Below, one piece after another: positions 36,203 to 44,368 of a stretch of DNA of 64,000 bases. Each line of letters starts with the position of its first letter. Positions within the stretch are counted from its first letter, which is position 1. The position numbers were made by a program, and so were the translations under genes. Origin of the DNA: Streptomyces platensis (lineage in GTDB: Bacteria; Actinomycetota; Actinomycetes; Streptomycetales; Streptomycetaceae); NCBI RefSeq assembly GCF_008704855.1, contig NZ_CP023691.1:5952001-6016000 (forward strand), given 5' to 3'. The notes under the pieces are model-generated. The model had not been told where the DNA came from, did no database searches, and saw nothing but the letters and a program-made list of their open reading frames with translations.

Positions 36203-36844
36203 ATGGCAGAGGGGCTCAGGGAGCGGAAGAAGCGGCAGACCCGCCAGTACATCTCGGACGTGGCCACCGGCCTCTTCCTGGCGCGCGGCTTCGACGCGGT
36301 GACCATCGCGGAGATCGCCGAGGCCGCCGAGGTCTCCGTCAACACCGTCTACAACTACTTCCCGGCCAAGGAGGACCTCTTCCTCGACCGGAGCAAGGGC
36401 ATGGTGGACCGGCTCTGCCGCTTCGTACGGGGCCGGACGGCGGGGGAGTCCGCGGCCGCCGCCGTGCTGCGCGAACTGCGCGAAGAGGTCGCGGCGGTCT
36501 CGCCGCGGGTCGGGCTGATCGAGGGGTACGACCAGTTCATGCGGGTGGTGGACGGGGCGCCCACCCTCAAGGCGCGGCTCTGGTTCCTCCAGCAGGAGAT
36601 CCACACCAACCTGGCGGAAACCCTCCGGGAGGAGACCGGAGCCCCGGCCGGCGATCCGCTGCCCGGCCTGATGGCGGGCCAGATCGGCTGGGTGCACCAG
36701 AGTCTGATGGGGTGGATCGCGCAGGAGATGCTCGCCGGCCGCAAGCCCGCCGAGGTCTCCCGGGAGGCCCTGGTCCTGCTCGACGAGATGGAAGAGCTTC
36801 TGGGCGAAAAGGTCCTCAACTACGCCGTACGGACGGCCGGCTGA
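36203..36844 (+). CDS. TetR family transcriptional regulator
   Basis: 213 residues. The N-terminal helix-turn-helix (about 10-57) reads ARGFDAVTIAEIAEAAEVSVNTVYNYFPAKEDLFLD, classical for TetR. The C-terminal ligand domain is not assignable. It is divergent from the ABC exporter with an inverted repeat between them, so it is probably the ligand-released repressor of the exporter and of itself. Confidence 0.95.
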   Translation: MAEGLRERKKRQTRQYISDVATGLFLARGFDAVTIAEIAEAAEVSVNTVYNYFPAKEDLFLDRSKGMVDRLCRFVRGRTAGESAAAAVLRELREEVAAVSPRVGLIEGYDQFMRVVDGAPTLKARLWFLQQEIHTNLAETLREETGAPAGDPLPGLMAGQIGWVHQSLMGWIAQEMLAGRKPAEVSREALVLLDEMEELLGEKVLNYAVRTAG

Positions 36845-36999
36845 CGGCGGACTGTCCGGTTCGTGCCCCGCGGAAGCGCCCCGACGGTGTGATGTCCGTC
36901 ATCTGAGACGTGACGCGCATCTCTTACCCTCCAAAGGATCGCTCACGACCGCTAACGTCACCCAGGACCGTCAAATGCACAGGGTGTGAGGGGACAGCA

Positions 37000-37848
37000 G
37001 TGGCAAAGAAGCTCGCCGTCATCGGCGCCGGACTCATGGGATCCGGTATCGCGCAGGTCTCCGCCCAGGCGGGCTGGGACGTGGTTCTCCGCGATGTGAC
37101 GGACGAGGCGCTGGCCCGGGGCAAGGGTGGCATCGAGGCCTCGTACGAGAAGTTCGTCGCCAAGGGCAAGCTGGCGGCGTCCGACGCCGAGCAGGCGCTG
37201 GCCCGCATCACCACCTCGACCGACCTGGAAGCCGCCGCCGACGCGGACATCGTCGTCGAGGCCGTCTTCGAGCGGATCGAGATCAAGCGGGAGATCTTCC
37301 AGGCGCTGGACAAGCTGGTCAAGGACGAGGCGGTGCTGGCCTCCAACACCTCCGCCATCCCGATCACCAAGATCGCCGCGGCCACCTCCCGCCCCGAGCG
37401 GGTCGTCGGTGCGCACTTCTTCTCGCCGGTGCCGATGATGCAGCTGTGCGAGCTGGTCCGCGGTTACAAGACCAGCGACGAAACCCTCGCCACCGCCCGG
37501 CAGTTCGCCGAGTCGGTCGGCAAGACCTGTGTCGTCGTCAACCGCGACGTGGCCGGCTTCGTCACCACCCGCCTGATCTCGGCGCTGGTCGTCGAGGCCG
37601 CCAAGCTCTACGAAGCCGGCGTGGCCAGCGCCGAGGACATCGACACCGCCTGCAAGTTGGGCTTCGGCCATGCGATGGGACCGCTGGCCACCGCCGACCT
37701 GACGGGCATCGACATCCTGCTGCACGCCACCGACAACATCTACACCGAGTCCCAGGACGAGAAGTTCGCCCCGCCGGAGATCATGCGTCGGATGGTCGAT
37801 GCGGGCGATATCGGACGCAAGAGTGGGCAGGGCTTCTACGAGCACTGA
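37000..37848 (+). CDS. 3-hydroxybutyryl-CoA dehydrogenase
   Basis: 282 residues from GTG 37000, set by GAGGGG 9 nt upstream; the frame extends to 36910 without a signal. NAD-binding motif VIGAGLMGSGIAQV at the N-terminus, SNTSAIPITKIA, catalytic His in GAHFFSPVPMMQLCELV and the C-terminal LGFGHAMGPLATADLTGID. Oxidises or reduces 3-hydroxybutyryl-CoA in butyrate/PHB and ethylmalonyl-type C4 metabolism. It stands alone; the acetyl-CoA acetyltransferase at 55522 would act one step before it. Confidence 0.95.
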   Translation: MAKKLAVIGAGLMGSGIAQVSAQAGWDVVLRDVTDEALARGKGGIEASYEKFVAKGKLAASDAEQALARITTSTDLEAAADADIVVEAVFERIEIKREIFQALDKLVKDEAVLASNTSAIPITKIAAATSRPERVVGAHFFSPVPMMQLCELVRGYKTSDETLATARQFAESVGKTCVVVNRDVAGFVTTRLISALVVEAAKLYEAGVASAEDIDTACKLGFGHAMGPLATADLTGIDILLHATDNIYTESQDEKFAPPEIMRRMVDAGDIGRKSGQGFYEH

Positions 37849-37855
37849 TGCCGCG

Positions 37856-37873
37856 TCAGGCCCATCGGCCTGA
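37856..37873 (+). terminator. Short hairpin after the dehydrogenase gene
   Basis: 7-bp stem TCAGGCC / GGCCTGA with a 4-nt loop, 8 nt after the stop codon; no U-tract. Confidence 0.4.
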
Positions 37874-37995
37874 TGGCGTCACCCCGTGGGGTGAATTCGG
37901 TATCGGTTCGCTTACAGGCGGCAACTTCGCCGCACGAGAGGCAGTCAGATCTGTAGACGTCCAGGCTTCATCACCCATGACATCGGGGAGCGCAT

Positions 37996-38319
37996 ATGCA
38001 CATCAGGGGCGACCACGCCGAGCTGGTCGTCGGGGGCCGCCTTGACGTCCGCAGCGCGGCGGACGCCCGTACGGCCCTGCACGCCGCCGTCGACTCCGGT
38101 CGGGGCGATCTCGTGCTGGACCTGACCGAACTGGATTCCTGGGACGCCACCGGCCTCGGCGTGATCATGGGCGCGCACCGTCGCGCCGGCCGGTTCAACC
38201 GCAGGCTGGTGCTGCGCGGAGTGCCGCCCCAGATGCAGCGCCTGCTGGTCGCCACCAGGCTGCACCGCATCCTCGCGATCGAGGGCGGCATCGAAGCGGA
38301 ATCGGTTCCCCGGGTGTGA
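37996..38319 (+). CDS. STAS domain protein (anti-sigma factor antagonist-like)
   Basis: 107 residues, a complete STAS domain. The phosphorylation motif, usually D-S-x-G-L-G, reads DATGLGV with T52 at the phospho-site. GGGGAG lies 4-9 nt before the ATG. Such proteins bind anti-sigma kinases when dephosphorylated and release a sigma factor. No anti-sigma kinase or sigma gene is adjacent. Thr instead of Ser is compatible with phosphorylation. Confidence 0.88.
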   Translation: MHIRGDHAELVVGGRLDVRSAADARTALHAAVDSGRGDLVLDLTELDSWDATGLGVIMGAHRRAGRFNRRLVLRGVPPQMQRLLVATRLHRILAIEGGIEAESVPRV

Positions 38320-38699
38320 GGCAAGGGCGGTGCGCCGCCCGACGGCCTCACGGACGCCCGGGGAGTGATCGGGCTCGTAGGTAAAGAGTCCGAAGAATGC
38401 AGAACTGTGCGACGGAAATGTCGTAAACAGCGCGATACCGCGCAATCCCGGAAGTTCCGGTCAGGACCCGCCCCCGGCGGTGCACCGGGCCGCCCTCCAG
38501 GTCTATGGTTCGGTTCCCGCCCGTATGTCATCATCCGCGGCGGGCACCGGACCGGCCGCGACGCCTGAGGACGAGCTGCCGGCGCCGGGGGAGTGCGGAC
38601 GGCCGGAAGCGCAGTCGGCACACCGCTCCGCCTCCTGTGACCGAGGACGCCGGGCGGAGGCGGAGGCGGAGCGGAACGAAGCATCTGGGAGCTTGCAGC
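38320..38699 (+). other. 380-nt gap before the large ATPase-like gene
   Basis: No confident gene. The part 38385-38450 is somewhat less GC-rich and is the likeliest promoter region. The ATPase frame is open back to 38505, but upstream codons lack start signals and the composition there does not look coding. Confidence 0.4.
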
Positions 38700-41270
38700 A
38701 TGGACCCGAACACTCACCGGGGACCTGAGGAGTACGGCGAGCCGGGCAGCCCTGCCGTGCCGCCGGTCCCCGCGTTCGGCGGCGCGCAGAGCGGCTCCGC
38801 GGAACGCGCCCGCGTCGTCCGGCTCGTCTCGGGCCCCTACCTCGTCACCGTCAACCCCGTCGACGGCAGCGAGATAGAGCCCTGCCCGCCCGGTGAGCGC
38901 CCCGCGGCCCCCGGCCGGCTCGACCCGGAGGAACGCGCCGCGGCCGCCCTCGCCGCCGCGCCCCCGCTGCCGCCGGGAATCGCCCGGCCCGAGACCGCAC
39001 TCGAAGAGCGCACCGAGGACACCGAACGCCTGGTCCGCCTGCTCTCCCGCGGCCGCTCCGTCCGCGTCACAGGACCCTCCGGCTCCGGCCGCACCCGGCT
39101 GCTGGACGCCGTCGCCGCCGCCTGCGCCGACCTCGCCCCCGACGGCGTCATCCGGCTCTCCGGCTACCACCGCACCTCCGCCGACCTGCTGTACGCGCTG
39201 TTCGCCGCCGTCTACCGGGCCCCGCAGCACCGCCCCGACCGGCCCGAGATGCTGCGCATGGTCGCCGAGATCGGCGCGATCGTCGTCCTGGACGACCTGG
39301 AATTCGGCGGCGCCGCGCTCGATGAGCTGCTCGACGCGACCCCCGAATGCGCCTTCCTGATCGCCGCCACGCCCGACGTCGCGGCCCCCAGCGCCGGCTC
39401 GCACCTCGAAGAGGTCTTCCTCGGCGGCATCGGCCGCGGCGGCTGCGGCCGGCTGCTGGAGCGCGCCGTGGACCGGCCGCTCACCGACGACGAGGAGGCC
39501 TGGGCCGCCGACCTCTGGTTCGAGTCCGAGGGCCTGCCGCTGCGGTTCGTCCAGGCCGCCGCCCTGCTGCGGCAGCACGACCGGGCGCAGGCCGGACCGG
39601 GCGCCCTCGACGACGGCTACGGCCTCTTCCCCGGGGCCGGCACCGACGAGCCGGCCGGCGAGCCCGCGGAGAGCCCGGAGGCGGCACTGCCGTCGCTCGG
39701 CGAGGCCGCCGCGCCCGCCCCACTGCTCGCCTCGCGGCTGACCGAAGCCGCCCGGGAGACCCTGCGCTTCGCCGTCGCGCTCGGCGGCGAGCTGCCGCAC
39801 CAGGCGCATCTGCCGGCCCTCACCCAGGACACCCACGCCGACGCCGCCCTCGGCGAGCTGCTGGCCTGCGGTCTGCTCACCCCGGCCGGCGGCCACTACC
39901 GGCTCGCCGCCACCGTCCAGGACCAGCTGACGGCGGCCGGCTACGCGGACGGCGCCGCCGCCCGGGCGCACACCGTCGCCCAGCACTACGCCTGGTGGGC
40001 CGGGCACCCCTCGGTGAGCCCCGAACGGGCCGCCGCCGAGTCCGATGTGGCGCTGGCCGCGATGGGCGTCCTGACCGGCAGCCGGGAGAGCGGACACGCC
40101 AGCGCGGCCGTGCTGCTGGCCCGTACGGCCGCACCGGCGTTCGCCGCGGCACTGCACTGGAGCGCGTGGGAACGCACCCTGCGGCACGGCCAGGAGGCCG
40201 CGCGGCTCGCCGGTGAGGTCGCCGAGGAGGCGTACTTCCACCACGAGCTGGGCGTGCTGGCCCTGTGCACCGGCAGCCTCGACCGGGCGCGCGCCGAACT
40301 GGAGGCATCCATCGGGCTGCGCGGCGTGCTCTCCGACCGCAATGGCGCGGTGGCCGGCCGGCGTGCACTGGCGCTGGTCACCGACCGGACGCGGGCCGAC
40401 TCCGCGGCGGCGGCCACCACGGCCCTGCCGACGGCCGCCGCACCGCGGGGGACCTCGAAGGCCCCCGCCACGCCGTTCGACACCGCCTCGACGGCCTCGA
40501 CCGGTTCGGCCGCGAAGCTGCACAAGCCGCGTGCCGAGCGGGCCGCGGCGGCGACGCTCGTGGCCCGGAATGCCGCGACGACCGCCGGGACCACCGGCGG
40601 CCCGGCCGTGACCAGCAGCGGCGACGGCGCCGCCAAGGGCGTCCGGCGGGTCTTCGGCGGGGCGCGGCGCAATGCCGTCGCCGCGGGCGCCGGCGCCCTG
40701 CTGGCGGCCGTCCTCGGCACCGTCGTCACCATCGGGGCAACGGGCGGCGACGACCCGCACAACGACAAGGTCAGCACGGAACAGACCACGGACGACGGCG
40801 AGAGCAGCGACGTGCCGGCCGAGCAGCCCGCCACGGATACCGGCCGGCCGCCCACCGGACCCGGCACGTCCCGGCCCGGCACCGCCGGCCAGCCGGACCA
40901 CCCGTCCCCCTCGGCCACCAGCCCCTCCGCCAGCGGCTCGCCCAGCGACCCCGCCACCGGATCACCGGACCCGACGGCCGACCCGACGCGGCCGACCGAG
41001 CGGCCCAGCACGCCCACCGGCCGGCCGACCCGCCCCACGCACCCGCCGACGGACGAGCCGAGCGACCCGACGCCTTCGGACGAGCCGACCGAGCCCTCGC
41101 CGTCGGGCACGACGCCCACCGAGCCGACGGGCAAGCCGACCTCCGAGAGCCCCTCGCAGTCCGCGTCCGGCCCCTCCGCGAGCGGCACCTCCGGCACCGC
41201 CCCCTCCGGCGGCACCCCGTCGGACGGCACGGCCACCTCCTCCGGCACGGCGAGCGCCCCGGCGGCCTGA
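38700..41270 (+). CDS. Membrane-anchored ATPase-like protein with Thr/Pro/Ser-rich tail
   Basis: 856 residues from ATG 38700 (GGGAG 8 nt upstream). Order: N-terminal segment with SGPYLVTVNPVDGSEIE (about 44-60); a P-loop NTPase domain whose Walker A reads GPSGSGRT (125-132), with Arg where Lys is expected, and Walker B IVVLDDLEFG (194-203); a helical region (about 330-600); one membrane helix near 660-682; then about 165 residues of Ser/Thr/Pro/Gly/Asp repeats that would be outside the cell. It resembles STAND-type ATPases fused to a surface stalk. Recognised as conserved in Streptomyces; no known function. Converges on nucS with a shared terminator. Confidence 0.8.
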   Translation: MDPNTHRGPEEYGEPGSPAVPPVPAFGGAQSGSAERARVVRLVSGPYLVTVNPVDGSEIEPCPPGERPAAPGRLDPEERAAAALAAAPPLPPGIARPETALEERTEDTERLVRLLSRGRSVRVTGPSGSGRTRLLDAVAAACADLAPDGVIRLSGYHRTSADLLYALFAAVYRAPQHRPDRPEMLRMVAEIGAIVVLDDLEFGGAALDELLDATPECAFLIAATPDVAAPSAGSHLEEVFLGGIGRGGCGRLLERAVDRPLTDDEEAWAADLWFESEGLPLRFVQAAALLRQHDRAQAGPGALDDGYGLFPGAGTDEPAGEPAESPEAALPSLGEAAAPAPLLASRLTEAARETLRFAVALGGELPHQAHLPALTQDTHADAALGELLACGLLTPAGGHYRLAATVQDQLTAAGYADGAAARAHTVAQHYAWWAGHPSVSPERAAAESDVALAAMGVLTGSRESGHASAAVLLARTAAPAFAAALHWSAWERTLRHGQEAARLAGEVAEEAYFHHELGVLALCTGSLDRARAELEASIGLRGVLSDRNGAVAGRRALALVTDRTRADSAAAATTALPTAAAPRGTSKAPATPFDTASTASTGSAAKLHKPRAERAAAATLVARNAATTAGTTGGPAVTSSGDGAAKGVRRVFGGARRNAVAAGAGALLAAVLGTVVTIGATGGDDPHNDKVSTEQTTDDGESSDVPAEQPATDTGRPPTGPGTSRPGTAGQPDHPSPSATSPSASGSPSDPATGSPDPTADPTRPTERPSTPTGRPTRPTHPPTDEPSDPTPSDEPTEPSPSGTTPTEPTGKPTSESPSQSASGPSASGTSGTAPSGGTPSDGTATSSGTASAPAA

Positions 41271-41294
41271 CGCCCCGCAGGAATCGGCACAGAA

Positions 41295-41333
41295 CAGCGC
41301 AACGGCCCGGTCACCTGCCGGGCCGTTGCGCTG
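41295..41333. terminator. Bidirectional terminator between the ATPase-like gene and nucS
   Basis: Perfect 16-bp stem CAGCGCAACGGCCCGG / CCGGGCCGTTGCGCTG with a 7-nt loop, between two convergent genes. Confidence 0.85.
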
Positions 41334-41359
41334 TGCCGCCCTCTGGAGGGCGGGCGGGG

Positions 41360-42022
41360 TCAGAACAGGCGGAGCTTGTCGTCCTCGATGCCGCGCAGGG
41401 CGTCGTAGTCCAGCACCACGCAGCCGATACCGCGGTCGGTGGCCAGCACCCGCGCCTGCGGCTTGATCTCCTGAGCTGCGAAGATGCCCTTCACCGGCGC
41501 CAAGTGCGGGTCGCGGTTGAGGAGTTCGAGATAGCGGGTGAGCTGCTCGACACCGTCGATCTCACCACGCCGCTTGATCTCGACGGCGACCGTCTGGTTG
41601 TCGGCGTCCCGGCACAAGATATCCACCGGGCCAATGGCAGTGGGGTATTCACGCCGAATCAGGGAGTAGCCCTCACCAAGGGTTTCGATCCGGTCCGCGA
41701 GGAGCTCCTGGAGGTGGGCCTCCACACCGTCCTTGATCAGCCCCGGGTCGACACCGAGCTCGTGCGAGGAGTCGTGCATGACCTCCTCAAGGGTGATGAT
41801 GAGCTTCTCGCCGCCCTTGTTCTCCACCGTCCACACCTCACCGTCGCCCTCCTTGAGAGTGCAGGGCGGCGACATCCAGTTGAGGGGTTTGTAGGCCCGG
41901 TCGTCCGCGTGAATGGAGACGGAGCCGTCCGCCTTCACCAGGATGAGGCGAGGGGCGGAAGGAAGATGGGCGGTGAGCCGGCCCGCGTAGTCCACGGAGC
42001 AGCGGGCGATGACGAGACGCAT
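41360..42022 (-). CDS. nucS: Mismatch endonuclease NucS/EndoMS
   Basis: 220 residues. Actinobacteria lack MutS/MutL and use NucS to cut both strands at mismatches. The N-terminal DNA-binding and dimer domain (MRLVIARCSVDYAGRLTAHL) is followed by a RecB-like nuclease with REYPTAIGPVDILCRD and the catalytic E-x-K in VAVEIKRRG. The extreme C-terminus DDKLRLF resembles the sliding-clamp binding tail of this family. TAGCGT ends 8 nt upstream of ATG, so the mRNA probably has almost no leader. Confidence 0.96.
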   Translation of the reverse strand: MRLVIARCSVDYAGRLTAHLPSAPRLILVKADGSVSIHADDRAYKPLNWMSPPCTLKEGDGEVWTVENKGGEKLIITLEEVMHDSSHELGVDPGLIKDGVEAHLQELLADRIETLGEGYSLIRREYPTAIGPVDILCRDADNQTVAVEIKRRGEIDGVEQLTRYLELLNRDPHLAPVKGIFAAQEIKPQARVLATDRGIGCVVLDYDALRGIEDDKLRLF

Positions 42023-42030
42023 GGGGCGTC

Positions 42031-42036
42031 ACGCTA
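42031..42036 (-). promoter_or_regulatory. Candidate -10 box of nucS
   Basis: TAGCGT on the minus strand, 8 nt before the nucS ATG. Confidence 0.4.
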
Positions 42037-42271
42037 CTCGACCAGGGGCCACCTACGCGATTCGCCCTGGATCACGGTGTCTTTACGGGGGAAATCCCCG
42101 CACCCCCGGCGCGGGCCAATGGCCGGTTGTATGTGCAATCTCCTGGTGCGGGCCCCTTGCGCGGCATACCGTTGAAGCGGGGGGTTGTGAGGCGAACACG
42201 CTCCGTCGCAAAGCCCCTTGTCCCGTCCCTAGGCCCCGTCCGTCCCGGCGGGGCCGCGAGAGGAGAACCTC

Positions 42272-42664
42272 ATGTCGCTCGACGTCTCACCGGCCCTCCT
42301 CGAACAGGCCGAGCGAGGCGAGGTCGACGAAGCCGCATTTGTCGACTGCGTCCGGACCTCCCTGCCCTTCGCATGGGGGATGATCAGCTCTCTGGTGGCA
42401 CAGCTGAAGGTGGACGGCGGAGAGTTCGCCGACAATCAGACGCCCCCGCCGGACGAGCAGGCGCGCGGCCAGCTGCTGCGCGCACTGGCGAGTGACGCCA
42501 TCCGTGGTTCGCTGGAGCGGCACTTCGGTGTGCGGCTCGCTTTTCAGAACTGCCACCGGGTCGCGGTCTTCCCGCTCGACCCGGCGGTGGACGACCGTCT
42601 GACCCGCTTCACGTCCATCCGCGGTCAGCTGCTGAACCAGTCGCCCGAACTCCGCGACTGCTGA
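42272..42664 (+). CDS. Conserved small protein of the SCO5389 family
   Basis: 130 residues, soluble, acidic. Contains FVDCVRTSLPFAWGMISSLVAQLKVDGGEFADNQTPPPDE and a C-terminal FTSIRGQLLNQSPELRDC. I recognise the family by name only; its role is unknown. AGAGGAGA precedes the ATG. Divergent from nucS; a TACCGT hexamer near 42165 could be its -10, giving a leader of about 100 nt. Confidence 0.82.
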   Translation: MSLDVSPALLEQAERGEVDEAAFVDCVRTSLPFAWGMISSLVAQLKVDGGEFADNQTPPPDEQARGQLLRALASDAIRGSLERHFGVRLAFQNCHRVAVFPLDPAVDDRLTRFTSIRGQLLNQSPELRDC

Positions 42665-42808
42665 ACGGAGTTGCTGCCGCTGCGCACACGGTTGTGACAC
42701 GCACCGTGCCGTGCGCCAGCGGCAGCACCACCCACAGCACGCCGGCCTCCGAGTACGGCGCCACCGCACGACACGGTCACCCGCATGCCGGCCGCCGCAC
42801 CCGGCCGG

Positions 42809-43852
42809 TCACCCCAGCTGGGGCAGCACCTCCGCGCCCAGCCGGCGCACGTTCTCCTCCGTCGCCGCGAGGTCGCCGGAGCCCTCGACGAGCAGCGCGA
42901 ACCGAGTGATGCCCGTACGCTCCGAGGTCGCCGCCAGCCGGTCGGCACACAGCTGCGGCGGGCCGACCGGATGCAGCTCGCACAGCAGCTCCGTATAAGC
43001 CAGCGGATCACGCATGGCGCGATAGCGGCCGTCGACCGTCACATGCGCGCCCAGGCCCTGCTGGAGCCAGCCGGGCATCGCCTTCGTGAGGGTTTCCGTC
43101 GCCGCCCTGCGGGTATCGGCGATCTGCACCACGCCCGCCGAGACATGCGCGGCCGCGGCGACCTCGTCGCCGTCCCGGCCGGCCTCCAGGGCGGCCGACC
43201 GCCACAGCGCGACCATCTCCGCCTTCTCCTCGTCGCCGCAGTGCATGCCCAGCAGCATCGGCAGCCCGCGCTCCGCGGCCGTCCGGACCGACGAGGCGGA
43301 GGTGCAGGCCACCACCACTGGTGGCCCCGGGGGGCCGGGCTCGTCCGGATCGGTCAGTGCCTCGGCCGGCCGGGGCACCACCGCCACCTCCCGGAACGCA
43401 TAGCGCTCGCCCTGCGCGCCCACCCGCGGCTCCCGCAGCCAGCGCATCAGCAGATCGAGTGACTCCGGGAAGCCGTGGTCGTACGCGGCGAGGCCGGAGC
43501 CGAACACCTCCAGATCGACCCAGGGCCCGCCCCGGCCGACGCCGAGCGTGAACCGCCCGTCGGAGGTGAGATGCAGCAGCGCCGCCTGCTCACCGAGCGC
43601 CACCGGATGCTGGGTCGGCAGCACGCTCACCGCCGTCCCGACACCGATCCGGCGGGTCCGCCCCAGCAGCAGCGCGGCCAGCGTCACTGCATTCGGGCAG
43701 ACGCCGTACGGTACGAAGTGGTGTTCCGCGAGCCAGACATCGTCGAGTCCGGCTTGCTCCGCGATCTCCGCGGAGCGCACCGCGCGGTGCAGTGCTTCCC
43801 CCTGTCCCTGACCGGGGAATTGAGCGGCCAGGATGAAAGCCCCAACGCGCAT
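42809..43852 (-). CDS. LLM-class flavin-dependent oxidoreductase
   Basis: 347 residues, bacterial-luciferase-like TIM barrel using FMNH2 or F420. N-terminal RVGAFILAAQFPGQGQGEALHRAVRSAEIAEQAGLDDVWLAEHHF and the RIGVGTAVSVLPTQHPVALGEQAALL segment are typical of the luciferase-like monooxygenase family. GAGGAGG lies 11 nt before the ATG. Stands alone, divergent from the zinc-motif gene. Substrate unknown. Confidence 0.9.
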   Translation of the reverse strand: MRVGAFILAAQFPGQGQGEALHRAVRSAEIAEQAGLDDVWLAEHHFVPYGVCPNAVTLAALLLGRTRRIGVGTAVSVLPTQHPVALGEQAALLHLTSDGRFTLGVGRGGPWVDLEVFGSGLAAYDHGFPESLDLLMRWLREPRVGAQGERYAFREVAVVPRPAEALTDPDEPGPPGPPVVVACTSASSVRTAAERGLPMLLGMHCGDEEKAEMVALWRSAALEAGRDGDEVAAAAHVSAGVVQIADTRRAATETLTKAMPGWLQQGLGAHVTVDGRYRAMRDPLAYTELLCELHPVGPPQLCADRLAATSERTGITRFALLVEGSGDLAATEENVRRLGAEVLPQLG

Positions 43853-44038
43853 CGCTCTCTGCCTCCTCGCAGCCGACGCGACTCCCCCTTACAGGCAACA
43901 ACGTGTGACACGTGCCAAGGGCACGGCCTGACGGCAAATTTCCTGATGATCGCAGAATCCTGCCGAGGGGGGTTCGCCCGTGACCGCTCCGCGTACGCTG
44001 GTGACATCCCGTGACCCCGTGACTCTCCGAGGTGCTCT

Positions 44039-44356
44039 GTGTCCCCGCGTCGAAACCGCCAGCACGGCGGCGCGAAGCCCGTCGACCGCATGGGCGGTGA
44101 CCGCTACGGCCTGGAACGTACCGAGGAATGGCGCGGCGAGGACTGGGTCGTCCGGCTGGTCGGGGGCGGCGGGGCGGCCAAGCACTACCGCTGCCCCGGC
44201 TGCGACCAGGAGATCCCGCCCGGGGTGCCGCATGTCGTCGCCTGGCCGCAGCACGGCGATGTCGACGACCGCCGGCACTGGCACAAGGCGTGCTGGAACG
44301 CACGGGACCGCCGGAGCGCGCGGCTCCAGCGGTCCCGGAATGCGCCCCGCTACTGA
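44039..44356 (+). CDS. Small putative zinc-binding protein
   Basis: 105 residues from GTG 44039 (GAGG 5-8 nt upstream); a TACGCT box at 43994-43999 is a -10 candidate. A basic N-terminus (MSPRRNRQHG) is followed by EEWRGEDWVVRLVGG and a motif CPGCDQEIPPGVPHVV...HWHKACW, a likely Cys2-His-Cys zinc site. The C-terminus is Arg-rich. Suggests nucleic-acid or protein binding; no function is known. Composition and codon use fit a real gene in this frame rather than the overlapping longer frame from 43980. Confidence 0.78.
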   Translation: MSPRRNRQHGGAKPVDRMGGDRYGLERTEEWRGEDWVVRLVGGGGAAKHYRCPGCDQEIPPGVPHVVAWPQHGDVDDRRHWHKACWNARDRRSARLQRSRNAPRY

Positions 44357-44368
44357 GGGCGGGCGGCG

